A stretch of 64,000 nucleotides of DNA from Chlamydoabsidia padenii (taxonomy: Eukaryota > Mucoromycota > Mucoromycetes > Mucorales > Cunninghamellaceae), in the NCBI GenBank assembly GCA_025330725.1, contig JAIWND010000023.1:124001-188000 (forward strand), read 5' to 3'. Shown one piece after another: positions 50,211 to 60,513 of the stretch; position 1 is the first letter of the stretch, and each line of letters begins with the position of its first letter. The notes beneath the pieces were generated by a model. That model had not been told where the DNA came from. It was given only the letters and a program-made list of their open reading frames with translations, and ran no database searches. A program made the position numbers and the translations under genes.

Positions 50211-50758
50211 ATGTCCCACTTGGTCTACGCTCGAGGAATATCACTTATTTGTACGTGAACAAAAGAAAGAAAAGACAATCATTAACAATCATCTTTTCTT
50301 CAGCGAATGGTTTGTATGCAGGAATCGGTCTCTGTATAAATACGGTTAAGTAAGTGTATCTTTGTTTTTTCAACTTTACTCAAAGGACAAAAAAAAAAAA
50401 AAATAGTGTGCCCAGCATAAAAGCATCCAATGATCCTTTACCAGCCTTCACTTCCACGTATGAAAGGGGGCATAAAGTGGCTCTCACCAACATTGCACTT
50501 TCCTCCGCCGCTCATTTCTACATTTATTACAAAACACGCAATCAACGAGCTCTCTGGTGTGGTTTGCTCAGTGTAGTCTCCGTCCCTTACACCTTGTTAT
50601 TGTTAAAACCCATCAATGATCAACTGTTTGCCTTGGCCCATACGAGGTCCACTGATTTTAAACAGATTCTTGAATTGATCAATTCCTGGGGTCAACGTCA
50701 ATGGTTCCGAACTATCGTGGGAAATTTGGCTTTTGTATTGAATGTATTTTACTATTAG
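50211..50758 (+). CDS. DUF1772-type small integral membrane protein
   Basis: Exons are 50211-50250, 50304-50349 and 50407-50758 (145 residues, frame kept). 'NGLYAGIGLCINTVNVPSIK' is the N-terminal signature of DUF1772/anthrone oxygenase-like proteins. 'KVALTNIALSSAAHFYIYY', 'LLSVVSVPYTLLLLKPINDQ' and 'TIVGNLAFVLNVFYY' give about four helices, as in the family. A few members take part in polyketide oxidation, but most are uncharacterised. No polyketide synthase is nearby, so no such role is inferred. Confidence 0.75.
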
Positions 50759-52440
50759 TCTTATTGAATAAAAATAAGTTGCCAGCATGTGAACCCCCCA
50801 ATCATGCATTTTCAAATCCCGAATATAGCGTTGTTTGAAACAAAATAAACCCTCGATCAACGAACCAAAAACAACATAAATTGAACTCCCGACCGGCTTC
50901 GGGTATACATCATGAATAAGCGGAGAATGACATATCAGTTAGTATTATGTGGAACCGTTGGTCGAAGCCCCGTACCCTTCCTTCTCAGAGGAGGGGTTCC
51001 AGCCATATTCTCATCCAAGAATTGGGGCGTAGGTATTTTAGCTGTCCATCTAATTTTGGTTGCATGAGCAATAAAAATAAAATAAAAAAAGCATGAATTT
51101 TACACGATTCATCATGTATATAAGTGTTATCCATCGTGATACATAAATCATTTATAATAGGAACACCTTCATTGATAAACGTATATATATTGACCAGCAG
51201 GCATATGATAAAACAAGACTTTATTGACTGTAAGATTAAATATAACACTATATCCACAATAAAACTAATCTACCACCATTGTTATTCACAAGACATCATA
51301 TTTTGATATTGCTGGACCAATGATTGGTTTGACATTCAAATATATCCCCAATTGCAATCAAGAGGTGTACCATCGTCGCACTTGACTACCAAATCCACCC
51401 TCAATGTCCACCGCGTTTGCGATAGCATTATTATTCTTTTCAACCAAAGCCTATTGTATTCCATTCGGAGAACGTCGTCCTTTTCACCAGTTTGTTGTAT
51501 CAGCCAAAAAAGAGACTCGTCCAAGGTCAATTTGTAGGCATCTATTCTACATCAACATGAATTGAAAAGCGTTAGTATTATATTCATGGGTAAGGTGATT
51601 GTACAAGAAGATAGAGTCAGTATACATTACTACCCCTTTCTCTTCCTGCCTTTTTTTTACCTTTGCCGTGTTGATCCTGTTTGGATAATTTCCGAGAGAG
51701 CCCATTACTACTACAGAGTCAGTTATTTCGTCACCTCTTTTTGTTTATCTTCATCATTCAGTCGTTACAACAAATGGGAGTGCCCTGTTGAAGAGAATCA
51801 AGTTGAATGTCTTTGGAATGGGAAGGCAAAGAAGAAGGATAATGCTTTCTCGCAAAGTTATTAAAATCCCGCGATTTTTGAAAGTCCTTTTTGTCCTTTT
51901 CTTCCCTCTTTTTGTTTTTTGTTTTATTTAACCTTCCCTATACACAAACCTCCCCTTTAACCCCCCTCCCACCCTTTACGAACCTGTGCTTGACAGACAA
52001 GTTGGCTATTGCTTGCCATGATTACAAGATGGATTAATTAACACACAAAAGTAATCCATGAATCACCTAATGGCTGTCTATATGAAAAACATGTTTTGTG
52101 ATGGCTGCAATCTCATGACTTCCTCCCTCTTATTGTGATTCTGGTCATAAAGGTAAGTCAATGCATCTTGAATGATACTCTGCCAAAGTTGTTACTGTTT
52201 CATACTCTAACTGAATTGTCGATTATTTACACTAGGTTTATGCTCCCTCTTTGCCTCTGATATGTGAAGTCTCCTGTTAGTAATTAAATGGATAAGTTGG
52301 CAGATTTTGCGAGGCGGCTACCTTTGTGTAGAATAGTAATTAGGCCTAGCCTTTTTGCCGTGGCAGGACGTAGGCGACATCGTGTCCTGTTCCAAACCTG
52401 GATCTGCTAGCGAATGGGTTGTGCTGGTAAAGCGGGATGT
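50759..52440. other. Gene-poor region, first part
   Basis: An exact motif copy lies at 50810-50821 (minus), and a weak 'AAAATCCCG' copy near 51863, with no clear gene next to either. Apart from the possible exon at 51336-51541, I find no coding signal. Confidence 0.45.
51336..51541 (-). CDS. Possible 3' exon or gene remnant, unrecognised
   Basis: On the minus strand, after an acceptor-like 'TAGAATAG', 68 codons run open to TGA at 51336-51338. The composition looks coding: 'LDESLFWLIQQTGEKDDVLR', 'EYNRLWLKRIIMLSQ', 'LRVDLVVKCDDGTPLDCNWG'. I found no upstream exon with a sensible donor and do not recognise the family. It may be the end of a decayed gene. Confidence 0.25.
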
Positions 52441-53250
52441 CTGGTATGTTGAAGCATTAATGTGGATCTACCTATTCTCGGGCATGTTGCATTCGCCACC
52501 AGTTACGGCGCTCCATTTGATTCATGGGGATGGATCATGATGTTCAATGTTTATGGGTACTTTATTGTAAGTAAAGAAAAAGCAAAACAAAAAAAGACAA
52601 TGTTACTAATCATACTTCTTGCCCTTATTGCAGGCTTATCTTCTTGCGTTATGGTTGGGCTTTCTTCCTCGACTGTTGCCTCTGGTGTTTCGTGATCTCT
52701 CTTTGTTTCTCGTACAAAGTAAATAAAGAAGAAAATAACATGAAAAGACAATGTTACTAATCACATTTCATCTGATTGTAGGCTTTGACTTCTTGTTGGT
52801 TGTTTCATACTTGTTTTATGTAATTTGGCAAGGAACGACGTGAATGACAAGACCATCTCCAACACCTACTTGGAACGACGACGAGCTAGATTTCCAGCTT
52901 TTGGAACGGAAACGTAGCAATGGATGGCAAGATACGAATCTCTGGCGGAATTCTTTGGCTACACTCATGTGGAAATGGTGGAAGAACTACAAGCTGTGTT
53001 GGAAGGGCAAGCGCTTTTAGTTGGTATACAGGGCTACAACGTACTATCAAGAAACACTGGGTGGCACTGAAAGGCAAATCCTTACATCATTATAATGAAG
53101 ACTCAAATCCTGTTATGGCGGCTGTTGACGAACTGAAGTTAATCAAGCAAGAAAAAATGGCAATTGGTGAACTGGCTTCTTTTATTTTATTACAGTGGTG
53201 TTTATTATATTGCCATATTGTGTTGATTATTATCCCTTATGCCCCGTAGA
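52441..53250 (+). pseudogene. Possible decayed multi-exon gene, family not recognised
   Basis: Coding-like pieces in different frames are separated by intron-like ends. One piece has 'LPILGHVAFATSYGAPFDSW' and 'WIMMFNVYGYFI' before GTAAGT at 52567. A hydrophobic piece, 'YLLALWLGFLPRLLPLVFRD', lies between CAG at about 52633 and GTAAATAA at about 52719. After TAG at about 52782 a 'TSCWLFHTCFM' piece is broken by stops, and the frames 'DDELDFQLLERKRSNGWQ' and 'KHWVALKGKSLHHYNED' overlap. No single open frame connects them. This could be a membrane-protein relic, but chance reading cannot be excluded. Confidence 0.3.
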
Positions 53251-53467
53251 TCATAGATTATATATATCTATATAATCTTATTAAATATAACTACTTGTCT
53301 TATTCACTACCCTTTACTGTCTTTTAAATTGACAGGACTAATGAATTTTTGACGTACAGCTAATTACCCAATTACATTATACGGGTTTTTGTTGGACTTC
53401 TCATTCCTATACATAGATTTGAAAGGGAGCGGGTTTTTAATAAATATGTACAATAACCTTGATGCTT

Positions 53468-53543
53468 CTACATGTCTTCACTCCACCTGCATGTCTTGAT
53501 TTTATCTATATGTCTTCTCTTCATCTATATGTATTGTTGTATA
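53468..53543 (+). repeat. 19-bp degenerate minisatellite, four units
   Basis: Four units of exactly 19 bp run head to tail: CTACATGTCTTCACTCCAC, CTGCATGTCTTGATTTTAT, CTATATGTCTTCTCTTCAT and CTATATGTATTGTTGTATA. The shared core is CTRYATGTMTT. Related ATGT-containing strings continue irregularly to about 53700. Confidence 0.7.
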
Positions 53544-53829
53544 TATAAATGCCTTTATTTTATCTGGGTGTCTTTTATTAATTTAGATGTGTACTATATG
53601 TGTTTCTACTGTCTATATGTACTGCTACTATTTTAACTGCCTGCATGGACCTGTATTGCAATGTATCTATCGGCCTCACCATTGTTTATATGTACGCCTT
53701 TGTGGCACCAGTATCGGATCTATATAATTTTCAACATTGCGGTATTGACCTGTAGCTACACATAATCACTATATCCATCTATGTAGATAAAAGTCGATTT
53801 AGGATGACAAAAAGGTGTCGAGGTCGTTC

Positions 53830-54540
53830 GCATGAAATTTGGTAAAACTTCTTTTCAAAACCCACCGACCCTCGCCTTGAATCTTGGGAGAGCTCTATTG
53901 TCTCAATGAATAAGTGATGCTAATGACAAAAGTGACCATGTCCATTCCTTGGCCTATTTCCAACAAAGTTTACATAATGGCCAATATACCAAATATCTTG
54001 CACAGAGCAGTATAGCTTCAAGATCGTTTCAACCTGACTTTTGTGAAAAATGTTGCAGAATGAAAATTGACACACCAGACCAAACTTATTTCAAATCCCG
54101 CTTACCCTCGCTTTTAATCTTGGGAGTGCTCTACTGCCTTAATGAACAAGCGATGCTAATGACAAAAGTGACCATGTGTATTCCTTAGTCTATTTCCAGC
54201 AAACTTTACATAATGGCCATTGTACCAAGTCTACTGTATGGAGCAGTATAGCCTCAAGATTGTTTTACCCTGACTTTTTTTTAAAAAAAAAGTGGCAGAA
54301 TGAAATTTGACAGACAAGATAAAACTTATTTCAAAACCCGCTTACTCTCGCCTGGAATCTTAAGAGAGCTCTACTACCTTAATGGACAAGCGATGCTAAT
54401 GACAAAAGTGACCATGTGCATTCCTTAGTCTATTTCCAACAAACTTTACATAATGGCCATTGTACCAAGTCTACTGTATGGAGCAGTATAGTCTCAAGAT
54501 TGTTTTAACCCGACTTTTGTAATAATAAAAAAAGTTGCAG
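53830..54540 (+). repeat. 240-bp tandem repeat, three copies
   Basis: Copies are about 53830-54058, 54059-54298 (240 bp) and 54299-54540 (242 bp), with the first bases of a fourth at 54541. Each contains, in order, 'ATGAAAWTTGA', the promoter-like TTTCAAA-CCCG, 'ATGCTAATGACAAAAGTGAC', 'CATAATGGCCA', 'GAGCAGTATAG' and an end 'GTTGCAG'. Copies 2 and 3 are most alike, and copy 1 is more diverged. No long open frame is shared by the copies. It may be a satellite or a tandem non-autonomous element. Confidence 0.85.
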
Positions 54541-54993
54541 AATGATATTGTGTTTTGAGTCGATTCAACGGTACTCATTTTCAAGCCTGGCCGGGGTTCA
54601 AATTACGTGATTTCTGGGGGAAGGGAAAGGCTCATACATGATACTTCTCTTCACCTAGATCTTAATCGTCAAAAGAATTAGACCATGATTCATCAGAATC
54701 ATCATCACCACAATCAATATGTTCACTTTACTTTACCTATAGAGTTATTTAAACTTTCTCAATAAAGTTCTTTTACTTCACCCTTACCAAATGACATTCA
54801 TGCAATATTGTAATCGCCGAATGAAATGTTAAAGAAGCAAAAGTGAGACAAGTAAAATAGAAAGTGATAGTTAAATGTTTTTTTTATTTTATTAAAGATA
54901 TAAAAAGCCATATTATATATTATGCTAGTGTAAAAAAAAGTGGTAAGGGCTATAAAGTAGTGAATGGTAATCATACTGTTTGCTAGTGGGCTT
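54541..54993. other. Intergenic, no gene seen
   Basis: AT-rich DNA between the tandem array and the zinc-finger remnants. A string 'GGGGTTCAAATTACG' near 54594 vaguely resembles the motif or a B-box but is not supported as either. Confidence 0.4.
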
Positions 54994-55320
54994 TTTTTAT
55001 ATGTTGGATGAGAGTAGACTTCCTGGTACTGTATAGCTTTTGTCACACCCTTCAACTGGACAATTATGGCGTTCCTAATCAATTAAAAATGGTTAGTCGC
55101 ATTATCAGAATCAAAGATCCATTAACATTATTTCGAGGTGAATTTATTTTATATGTTGCGTGAGTAGACTTCCTGGTATAGCTTTTGTCACACCCTTCAA
55201 ATGTGCATGTAAATGGTTCCTAAACAGATCAAAAAGTTAGTCATCGCATTACCAGAATCAAAGGTCAAATAAAACTTGCCTGAAGGTGCACCGCTTTTAT
55301 TCCTATCCTTGATACGGCGT
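54994..55320 (-). pseudogene. Duplicated C2H2 zinc-finger exon remnants
   Basis: Two related units, 54994-55116 and 55147-55263, share 'TAGACTTCCTGGTA', 'TAGCTTTTGTCACACCCTTC' and 'CAGAATCAAAG'. Read on the minus strand after a TAG acceptor, they encode 'EPFTCTFEGCDKSYTRKSTH' (right unit) and 'ERHNCPVEGCDKSYTVPGS' (left unit, then a stop). Both have the C-X4-C half and 'GCDKSYT' of TFIIIA-like fingers but lack a full finger helix with two His. The piece upstream ends CAG|GCAAGT (55281-55278), a GC donor. The locus looks like a tandem exon duplication of a zinc-finger gene, now decayed; a functional short gene is less likely. Confidence 0.5.
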
Positions 55321-55960
55321 ATATAAAAGCGGTAAGTAAAATGGACGAACGGGCGGGGGTTGAAATGCATGAATAGCGGGATTGAAATGACACCTTTTAT
55401 TATGTTTAGGAACTACAATTGATGGATCTGGCAAGTCTTAAACCACAAAATGATATCTTAACAATCATGTCAAAGCCGTACATTTATATTCGATTAGCGT
55501 TGGTAACAGTTTGACCAATGACCCTTTTAGTTTTAGATTCTCCTTGTTATGCCTATTTTATTAAACAAAAACCATCAATCACATATTTACCACTTTGACT
55601 TTATATAAATTTTTTCTTTATATTACCAAACTGTTTTATTCTATGGGATAATGGAGGAAACGGATTGTCTTGGATATTATGCTTATGTTATCACGCCTTC
55701 CCGTCTGGCTCTTGATCGATCCCATGCCGTAAAGTTCATGTAACTGCCATTTATGTGTATTATACCTTTCCCATTTTCTGCAGATGATGTTGCATATCTT
55801 TTATGTTAATATCGTCTAGACATACCCCGTAAAGGAACTTGGCCATGTCCAATATTGAAAGGCCGCTTCAATAAGATTTGAATGGTCTTGGTTTAAAAAT
55901 CAGGTAAACTGGGTTGGCAATTTTTTTTTTTTCGCTTTTTTCTTTCATAACGCATCGAAA
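55321..55960. other. Intergenic upstream of Ap4A phosphorylase
   Basis: No gene. A shortened motif, CGGGATTGAAAT, is at 55378-55389. A T-tract lies at about 55921-55932, close to the next start. Confidence 0.45.
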
Positions 55961-57136
55961 ATGACACTGGAAACATTGATCAAGGAAAAGTACGCTGTTG
56001 CTAACGCCAGTAATGATCTTACCTTTTTTGAATCCATCTCCACTCAAATAGTAGCCAATGGTATACAGGTAAAAAACGTGTTTGCTATTAAAAAAAACCC
56101 CAACTCACACTCTCACCATTTTAGTTTCACATTAACCTAGTACCATCCTTGGCCCAAAAACCCAAAACCAACGACAACAAAGACGACAAGAAGGACAAGA
56201 CTGACAGTAAACCAGAAAACCCCTTCCTGAATCCAGACCCTGCCTTGGTGGTCCAACAATACGACAAGTACAACCTTTTATTGAACAAGTTCTGCGTCTT
56301 CCCTCACCATCTTTTGATTACCACCAAAGATTTTCAACCTCAAACCCAACCTCTCTTTCCTCCTGACTTGATGATTGGCTGGAAAACACTAATGACTGCC
56401 TATGGTCCGTCTTCTCCTGGTATTCTATTCTATAATTGTGGACCTGACTCTGGTGCAAGGTAAGACATGCGCGGGCAATTCATATTATGGGATATGAACT
56501 AACAAACACATCTCTTTGTAGCCAAAGTCATAAACATTTACAGGTGATACCTCTTCTCGAGGATGGCGTGCAACCACCTATCCAACAAGCTATAAATAAC
56601 ATTGAAAACTCAAAAGCAGGTAACCATAGATGCACACAACAAAGAACTCGCGGTTGATATTAACTATCTTTTTATATTATATTATCCTAGGTGAAATCTA
56701 TACTTTGGATCAACTTCCATTTGTACATGTACTGACCCCACTAGATCGTGCATTCATGGACGATAGCCCGGACGAAGCCGTTGAAGACTACCTCGGTCAA
56801 ATGTTTTTTGGACTATTGGACGCCATGTTCCAACAATTGCGCTTCTTGGATGACGATCAACAAGCTATCAACAGGAAGACCTCGTTTAACTTTATCATGA
56901 CCAGCAAAGTCATGATGTTGGTGCCCAGGCGACAAGAATCAGGATATCTAGAGGATAATGTGGTAATCTCGATGAATTCATTGTGCTTTGCCGGCTTTCT
57001 TTTGGCTAGAGATGACAAGGAATTCAATGCTTTACAACAAGTGGATTGTATCATGGATTTGCTCACTCAAATTGGATTCCCCAAACCTACTGAATCATCT
57101 GAACAACCTGAAGAACAAGGATCATTGGCGACATGA
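55961..57136 (+). CDS. Ap4A phosphorylase / ATP adenylyltransferase (Apa1/Apa2-like)
   Basis: Exons are 55961-56068, 56125-56459, 56522-56619 and 56691-57136 (328 residues), with all joins in frame. The HIT-type catalytic motif is 'SQSHKHLQVIP' (H-x-H-x-Q), preceded by 'ILFYNCGPDSGA'. 'NPFLNPDPALVV', 'YNLLLNKFCVFPHHLLITTK' and 'VVISMNSLCFAGFLLAR' also follow the family. The enzyme phosphorolyses diadenosine tetraphosphate to ATP and ADP (or sulfurylates ADP) and is cytosolic. A Lys/Asp-rich insertion ('KTNDNKDDKKDKTDSKPEN') before 'NPFLNPDP' is longer than usual. Confidence 0.92.
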
Positions 57137-57345
57137 AGACTGGGATTCGGATATATCTATGCACTAGTACTTTAGAATTAAATTTATATATATATATATA
57201 TATATTCCGTTTTTTTTATTTTTATTCACCAACTAATAAAGACTCTCTTTGTTTTATCATTTGTATGGGCTTTTGTGTGTGTGCATGATTTAGTGGCGGG
57301 TACACTTCAAACAAAAATTGCAAACCCCGATCCTTCTTGTGATGG

Positions 57346-57357
57346 CGGGATTTGAAA
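57346..57357 (+). promoter_or_regulatory. CGGGATTTGAAA motif, 68 bp upstream of EAF7
   Basis: This is an exact match, in the same orientation as the gene. Confidence 0.5.
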
Positions 57358-57425
57358 TGCATTTATGACTTTATTTTTTCTTCTCACATTGATTCCCGCT
57401 TCTTCTTACCAAAACCATTATAATT

Positions 57426-58402
57426 ATGCCAGATATCAAGGTTGAATCTAGGGAACAATCACTACCTCCTGTTGCCACCCCTTCAAGTGATGGTACAGGA
57501 ACCATGGCTTCAACTGAATGGGATGCTTCTATGGAACTTGCTTTGTTGAATGCTATTGCCAATTGTAAACCTGTGGGTAAGCAGCACCCCCACCCTTTTA
57601 CCAATAACAATAACCAACTCTTTTTTCTTTTCTTCATTATTATATAGGACTACATAAACACTTTCGTATAATGTGTGTACACCGGAAATTCAACGAAACT
57701 AGTCCCTCTCCATGCAGCATCAACGAGATCTGGGAAAGACTGGGTGATTATTATGGAATGGACGCTTTGGACGAACTGGTAAGGAAAAAAGAAAGAAAAA
57801 AAAAAGATAATGTCACACACTTTTACTCACTTGCCATTTGATAACTTGTAGGAAGAAGAAGACAAAGAAGAAGAAGAAGAAGAAGAACAGCAACACGGGG
57901 ACGACGGATATCGCGAATTCTCTCTACCTAGCAACTTTGAAGGCGACCAAATCATGTCTGATCATCGGGGGGACGAAGACACCACTCGTGAAAATTCACC
58001 GGCAATTGAAAGACCGCCATCAAGACGAACCAGAACAAGGCGGGATGTATCACCAGCCGTAACAGAATCCTCTGTGGCTTCGACACCAGAACCAGATGAA
58101 GGTAAAGAGTTTACACTCATTGCAATGTGATTGGATAAATATCATGATTGGTTCTGTGCAGAAATAATTTAAACTCACTTTTATCATCTTTTTTTGCACT
58201 AAAAGGTAAAGCGACATCATCATCACGACGAGGGCGGACCACTAGGAAGTCAGATGCAGGAACACCTGAACCTGGGATTACTCGCGGTACTACATCATCA
58301 TCAACATCTTCCAGTAGTAGACGATCTAACCGGGTTTCTTCCTCTTCTTCATCATCATCATCGAAAAGCACAACAACAAGACGGCAAAGCAAACGAAAAT
58401 GA
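57426..58402 (+). CDS. EAF7: NuA4 subunit Eaf7 / MRG-binding protein (MRGBP)
   Basis: Exons are 57426-57576, 57648-57778, 57852-58101 and 58206-58402. The conserved core spans about residues 28-95: 'TEWDASMELALLNAIANCKP', 'GLHKHFRIMCVHRKFNE', 'CSINEIWERLGDYYGMDALD'. It is followed by a Glu-rich stretch and a C-terminus of Ser/Arg/Thr repeats. Eaf7/MRGBP binds Eaf3/MRG15 through Eaf5 or directly, in the TINTIN module of the NuA4 histone acetyltransferase. TRA1, another NuA4 subunit, is about 12 kb away, which looks coincidental. The low-complexity tail is basic and may contact DNA. Confidence 0.88.
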
Positions 58403-58638
58403 TTTGGGTACACAACACTGTTTTAAAATCAAGTCAACAAATGGGGTGCACAAAAAAAAGGTCCCAACACCGATCACCCCTTTCTTTCCTGACCCCTTTA
58501 TCACCCCTTCCTTGTGCATGGTCAACTTTTTTTTTTTTAAATACCAACCTATCATATTATCTCCCCTCATACTATTACAACGCCGACTGAATAAATTTTT
58601 ATCTTCCCCAATTCAAATTTTTATAATCCTCTTCCTTT

Positions 58639-58682
<44 letters not shown>

Positions 58683-58708
58683 TTGCATATACCTACTACA
58701 ACAAGAAG
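58403..58708. other. Intergenic, with T40 tract at the FAD2 5' end
   Basis: A run of 40 T (58641-58680) is followed directly by AG, 27 bp before the FAD2 ATG. It looks like the acceptor of a 5' UTR intron whose donor I could not place. Confidence 0.45.
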
Positions 58709-60016
58709 ATGGCTACCAAAAGAAACGTCTCGAACGGTGGTGATGGAAAAGAAGATGGTCCAATCATTGATGAAGCTATCGAACGTGGTTGGGAAATCCC
58801 TGATTTTACAATCAAGGAAATCCGTGATGCCATTCCTGCCCATTGTTTCCGTCGTGATACCTTCAAGTCATTCACCTACGTATTCCATGATGTGGCTATC
58901 ATCCTTGCTCTGGGTTATGCTGCTACCTATATCGATACTCTATCATCTCTGCCTGCTCGTGTTGCTCTGTGGTCTCTCTACTGGATTGCTCAAGGAATCG
59001 TTGGTACTGGTGTCTGGGTGATCGGTCATGAATGCGGCCATCAAGCTTTCAGTCCGTCAAAGGTAATTATAAGCAAAGATATAAAAAAAAAGGTCATTTT
59101 ATACTAATGTCATCTATTCCTTTCCTTATAGGCAATTAATAACGGCGTCGGTATGGTACTTCATTCACTTTTATTGGTGCCTTACCATTCTTGGAGATTC
59201 TCTCACTCTCGTCACCACAAAGCTACCGGACATATGACAAAAGATCAGGTAAAATGGAAGACTCAAATATGGACGGAGCACCTTTTGCTAATACAACTTG
59301 CCTATATATAGGTTTTTGTCCCTCATACTCGTAAAGCCTTGGGACTACCTGCTCGTGATGTCGACCCTGAAGGTGATGGACCTCATTCTGCTTTGCATGA
59401 AAGCCCTATTGCCGTACTTATCAGTTGGGTGGGAATGTTTGTATTTGGCTGGCCTATGTATCTCTTCACCAATGTTGCTGGTCAATCTTACCCCGGCTGG
59501 GCTTCTCACTTTAATCCTTACTGCGAAATCTTTGACAGCACTCAAGTGGCCGATGTATACAAGTCTGTTTTGGGAATGCTCGCCACCATTGGTGGATTGA
59601 TTTATGCTGGTCAAGTCTTTGGCTCGTTAGCTATGATCAAGTTTTATGTCATCCCTTACCTCTTTGTAAACTTTTGGTTGGTCCTTATTACTTTCCTCCA
59701 ACACACTGATCCTGCTTTACCTCATTACCGTGAAAATGTCTGGAACTTCCAACGTGGTGCTGCTTTGACTGTCGATCGATCTTATGGTGCCATCCTCAAC
59801 TACTTCCATCACCATATCTCGGACACTCATGTTGCCCATCACTTCTTCTCCACCATGCCTCATTATCATGCCGAAGAAGCCACTGTACATATCAAGAAAG
59901 CTCTCGGTAAACACTACAAATTTGATCCTACTCCTATTCCTCAAGCTCTTTACAAATCTTGGATGGCTTGTCGCTTTGTTGAAGATGAAGGGGATGTTGT
60001 CTTCTTCAAAAACTGA
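58709..60016 (+). CDS. FAD2: Delta-12 fatty acid desaturase (oleate to linoleate)
   Basis: Exons are 58709-59062, 59132-59248 and 59312-60016 (391 residues). The three His boxes of membrane desaturases are intact: 'HECGH', 'HSRHH' and 'HVAHH'. The flanking '[16 protein letters not shown]', '[16 protein letters not shown]' and '[20 protein letters not shown]' are diagnostic for delta-12 rather than delta-15 or delta-9 enzymes. Hydrophobic blocks give four or more membrane helices, so the enzyme sits in the ER. It uses cytochrome b5 as electron donor; no b5 domain is fused here. Linoleate feeds the gamma-linolenate pathway in Mucorales. Confidence 0.95.
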
Positions 60017-60210
60017 ACTCCGACCCCCACACACCCCTTATTTTACCTCACCTCCTTTATTTTTAACATTACCGAAGATAATCCATTATCCTTATCTTCT
60101 ATACTCTTCTCATCTTCATTTTATACATATTTACTATTCATAAATAAAATTTGTTTTTTTTTAAACTATTACAGGAACAGGGTGTCTATGATTGGGATTT
60201 CTGTCAGAAT

Positions 60211-60222
60211 CGGGATTTGAAA
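60211..60222 (+). promoter_or_regulatory. CGGGATTTGAAA motif, 63 bp upstream of tubulin cofactor E
   Basis: This is an exact match, in the same orientation as the gene. Confidence 0.5.
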
Positions 60223-60285
60223 TGATAAAATGGAACTGTCTCCTCTTTTTTTTTTTCGTCTTTCTTCTTCCTTTATTTTAAATCA

Positions 60286-60482
60286 ATGTCAACCATCTCC
60301 CATGATATACAAATAGGTACCCGAATTCAAGTCGACGAAGACCGTGCTACAGTCCGATATATTGGAGAAGTAGCAAACTCGACTGGCCAATGGTTAGGTG
60401 TGGAATGGGATAATGATACCAGAGGAAAACACGATGGTTCTCACAAAGGCATCCGTTACTTCTCATGTCGGTAAGTCTATTT

Positions 60483-60513
<31 letters not shown>

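Noticed and set aside
51562..51864. 100-codon plus-strand frame
   Set aside because: No recognisable domain, no splice context and low-complexity composition.
57426..58402. Functional clustering of EAF7 with TRA1 (both NuA4)
   Set aside because: They are 12 kb apart with unrelated genes and repeats between, and TRA1 lacks the promoter motif seen at EAF7.
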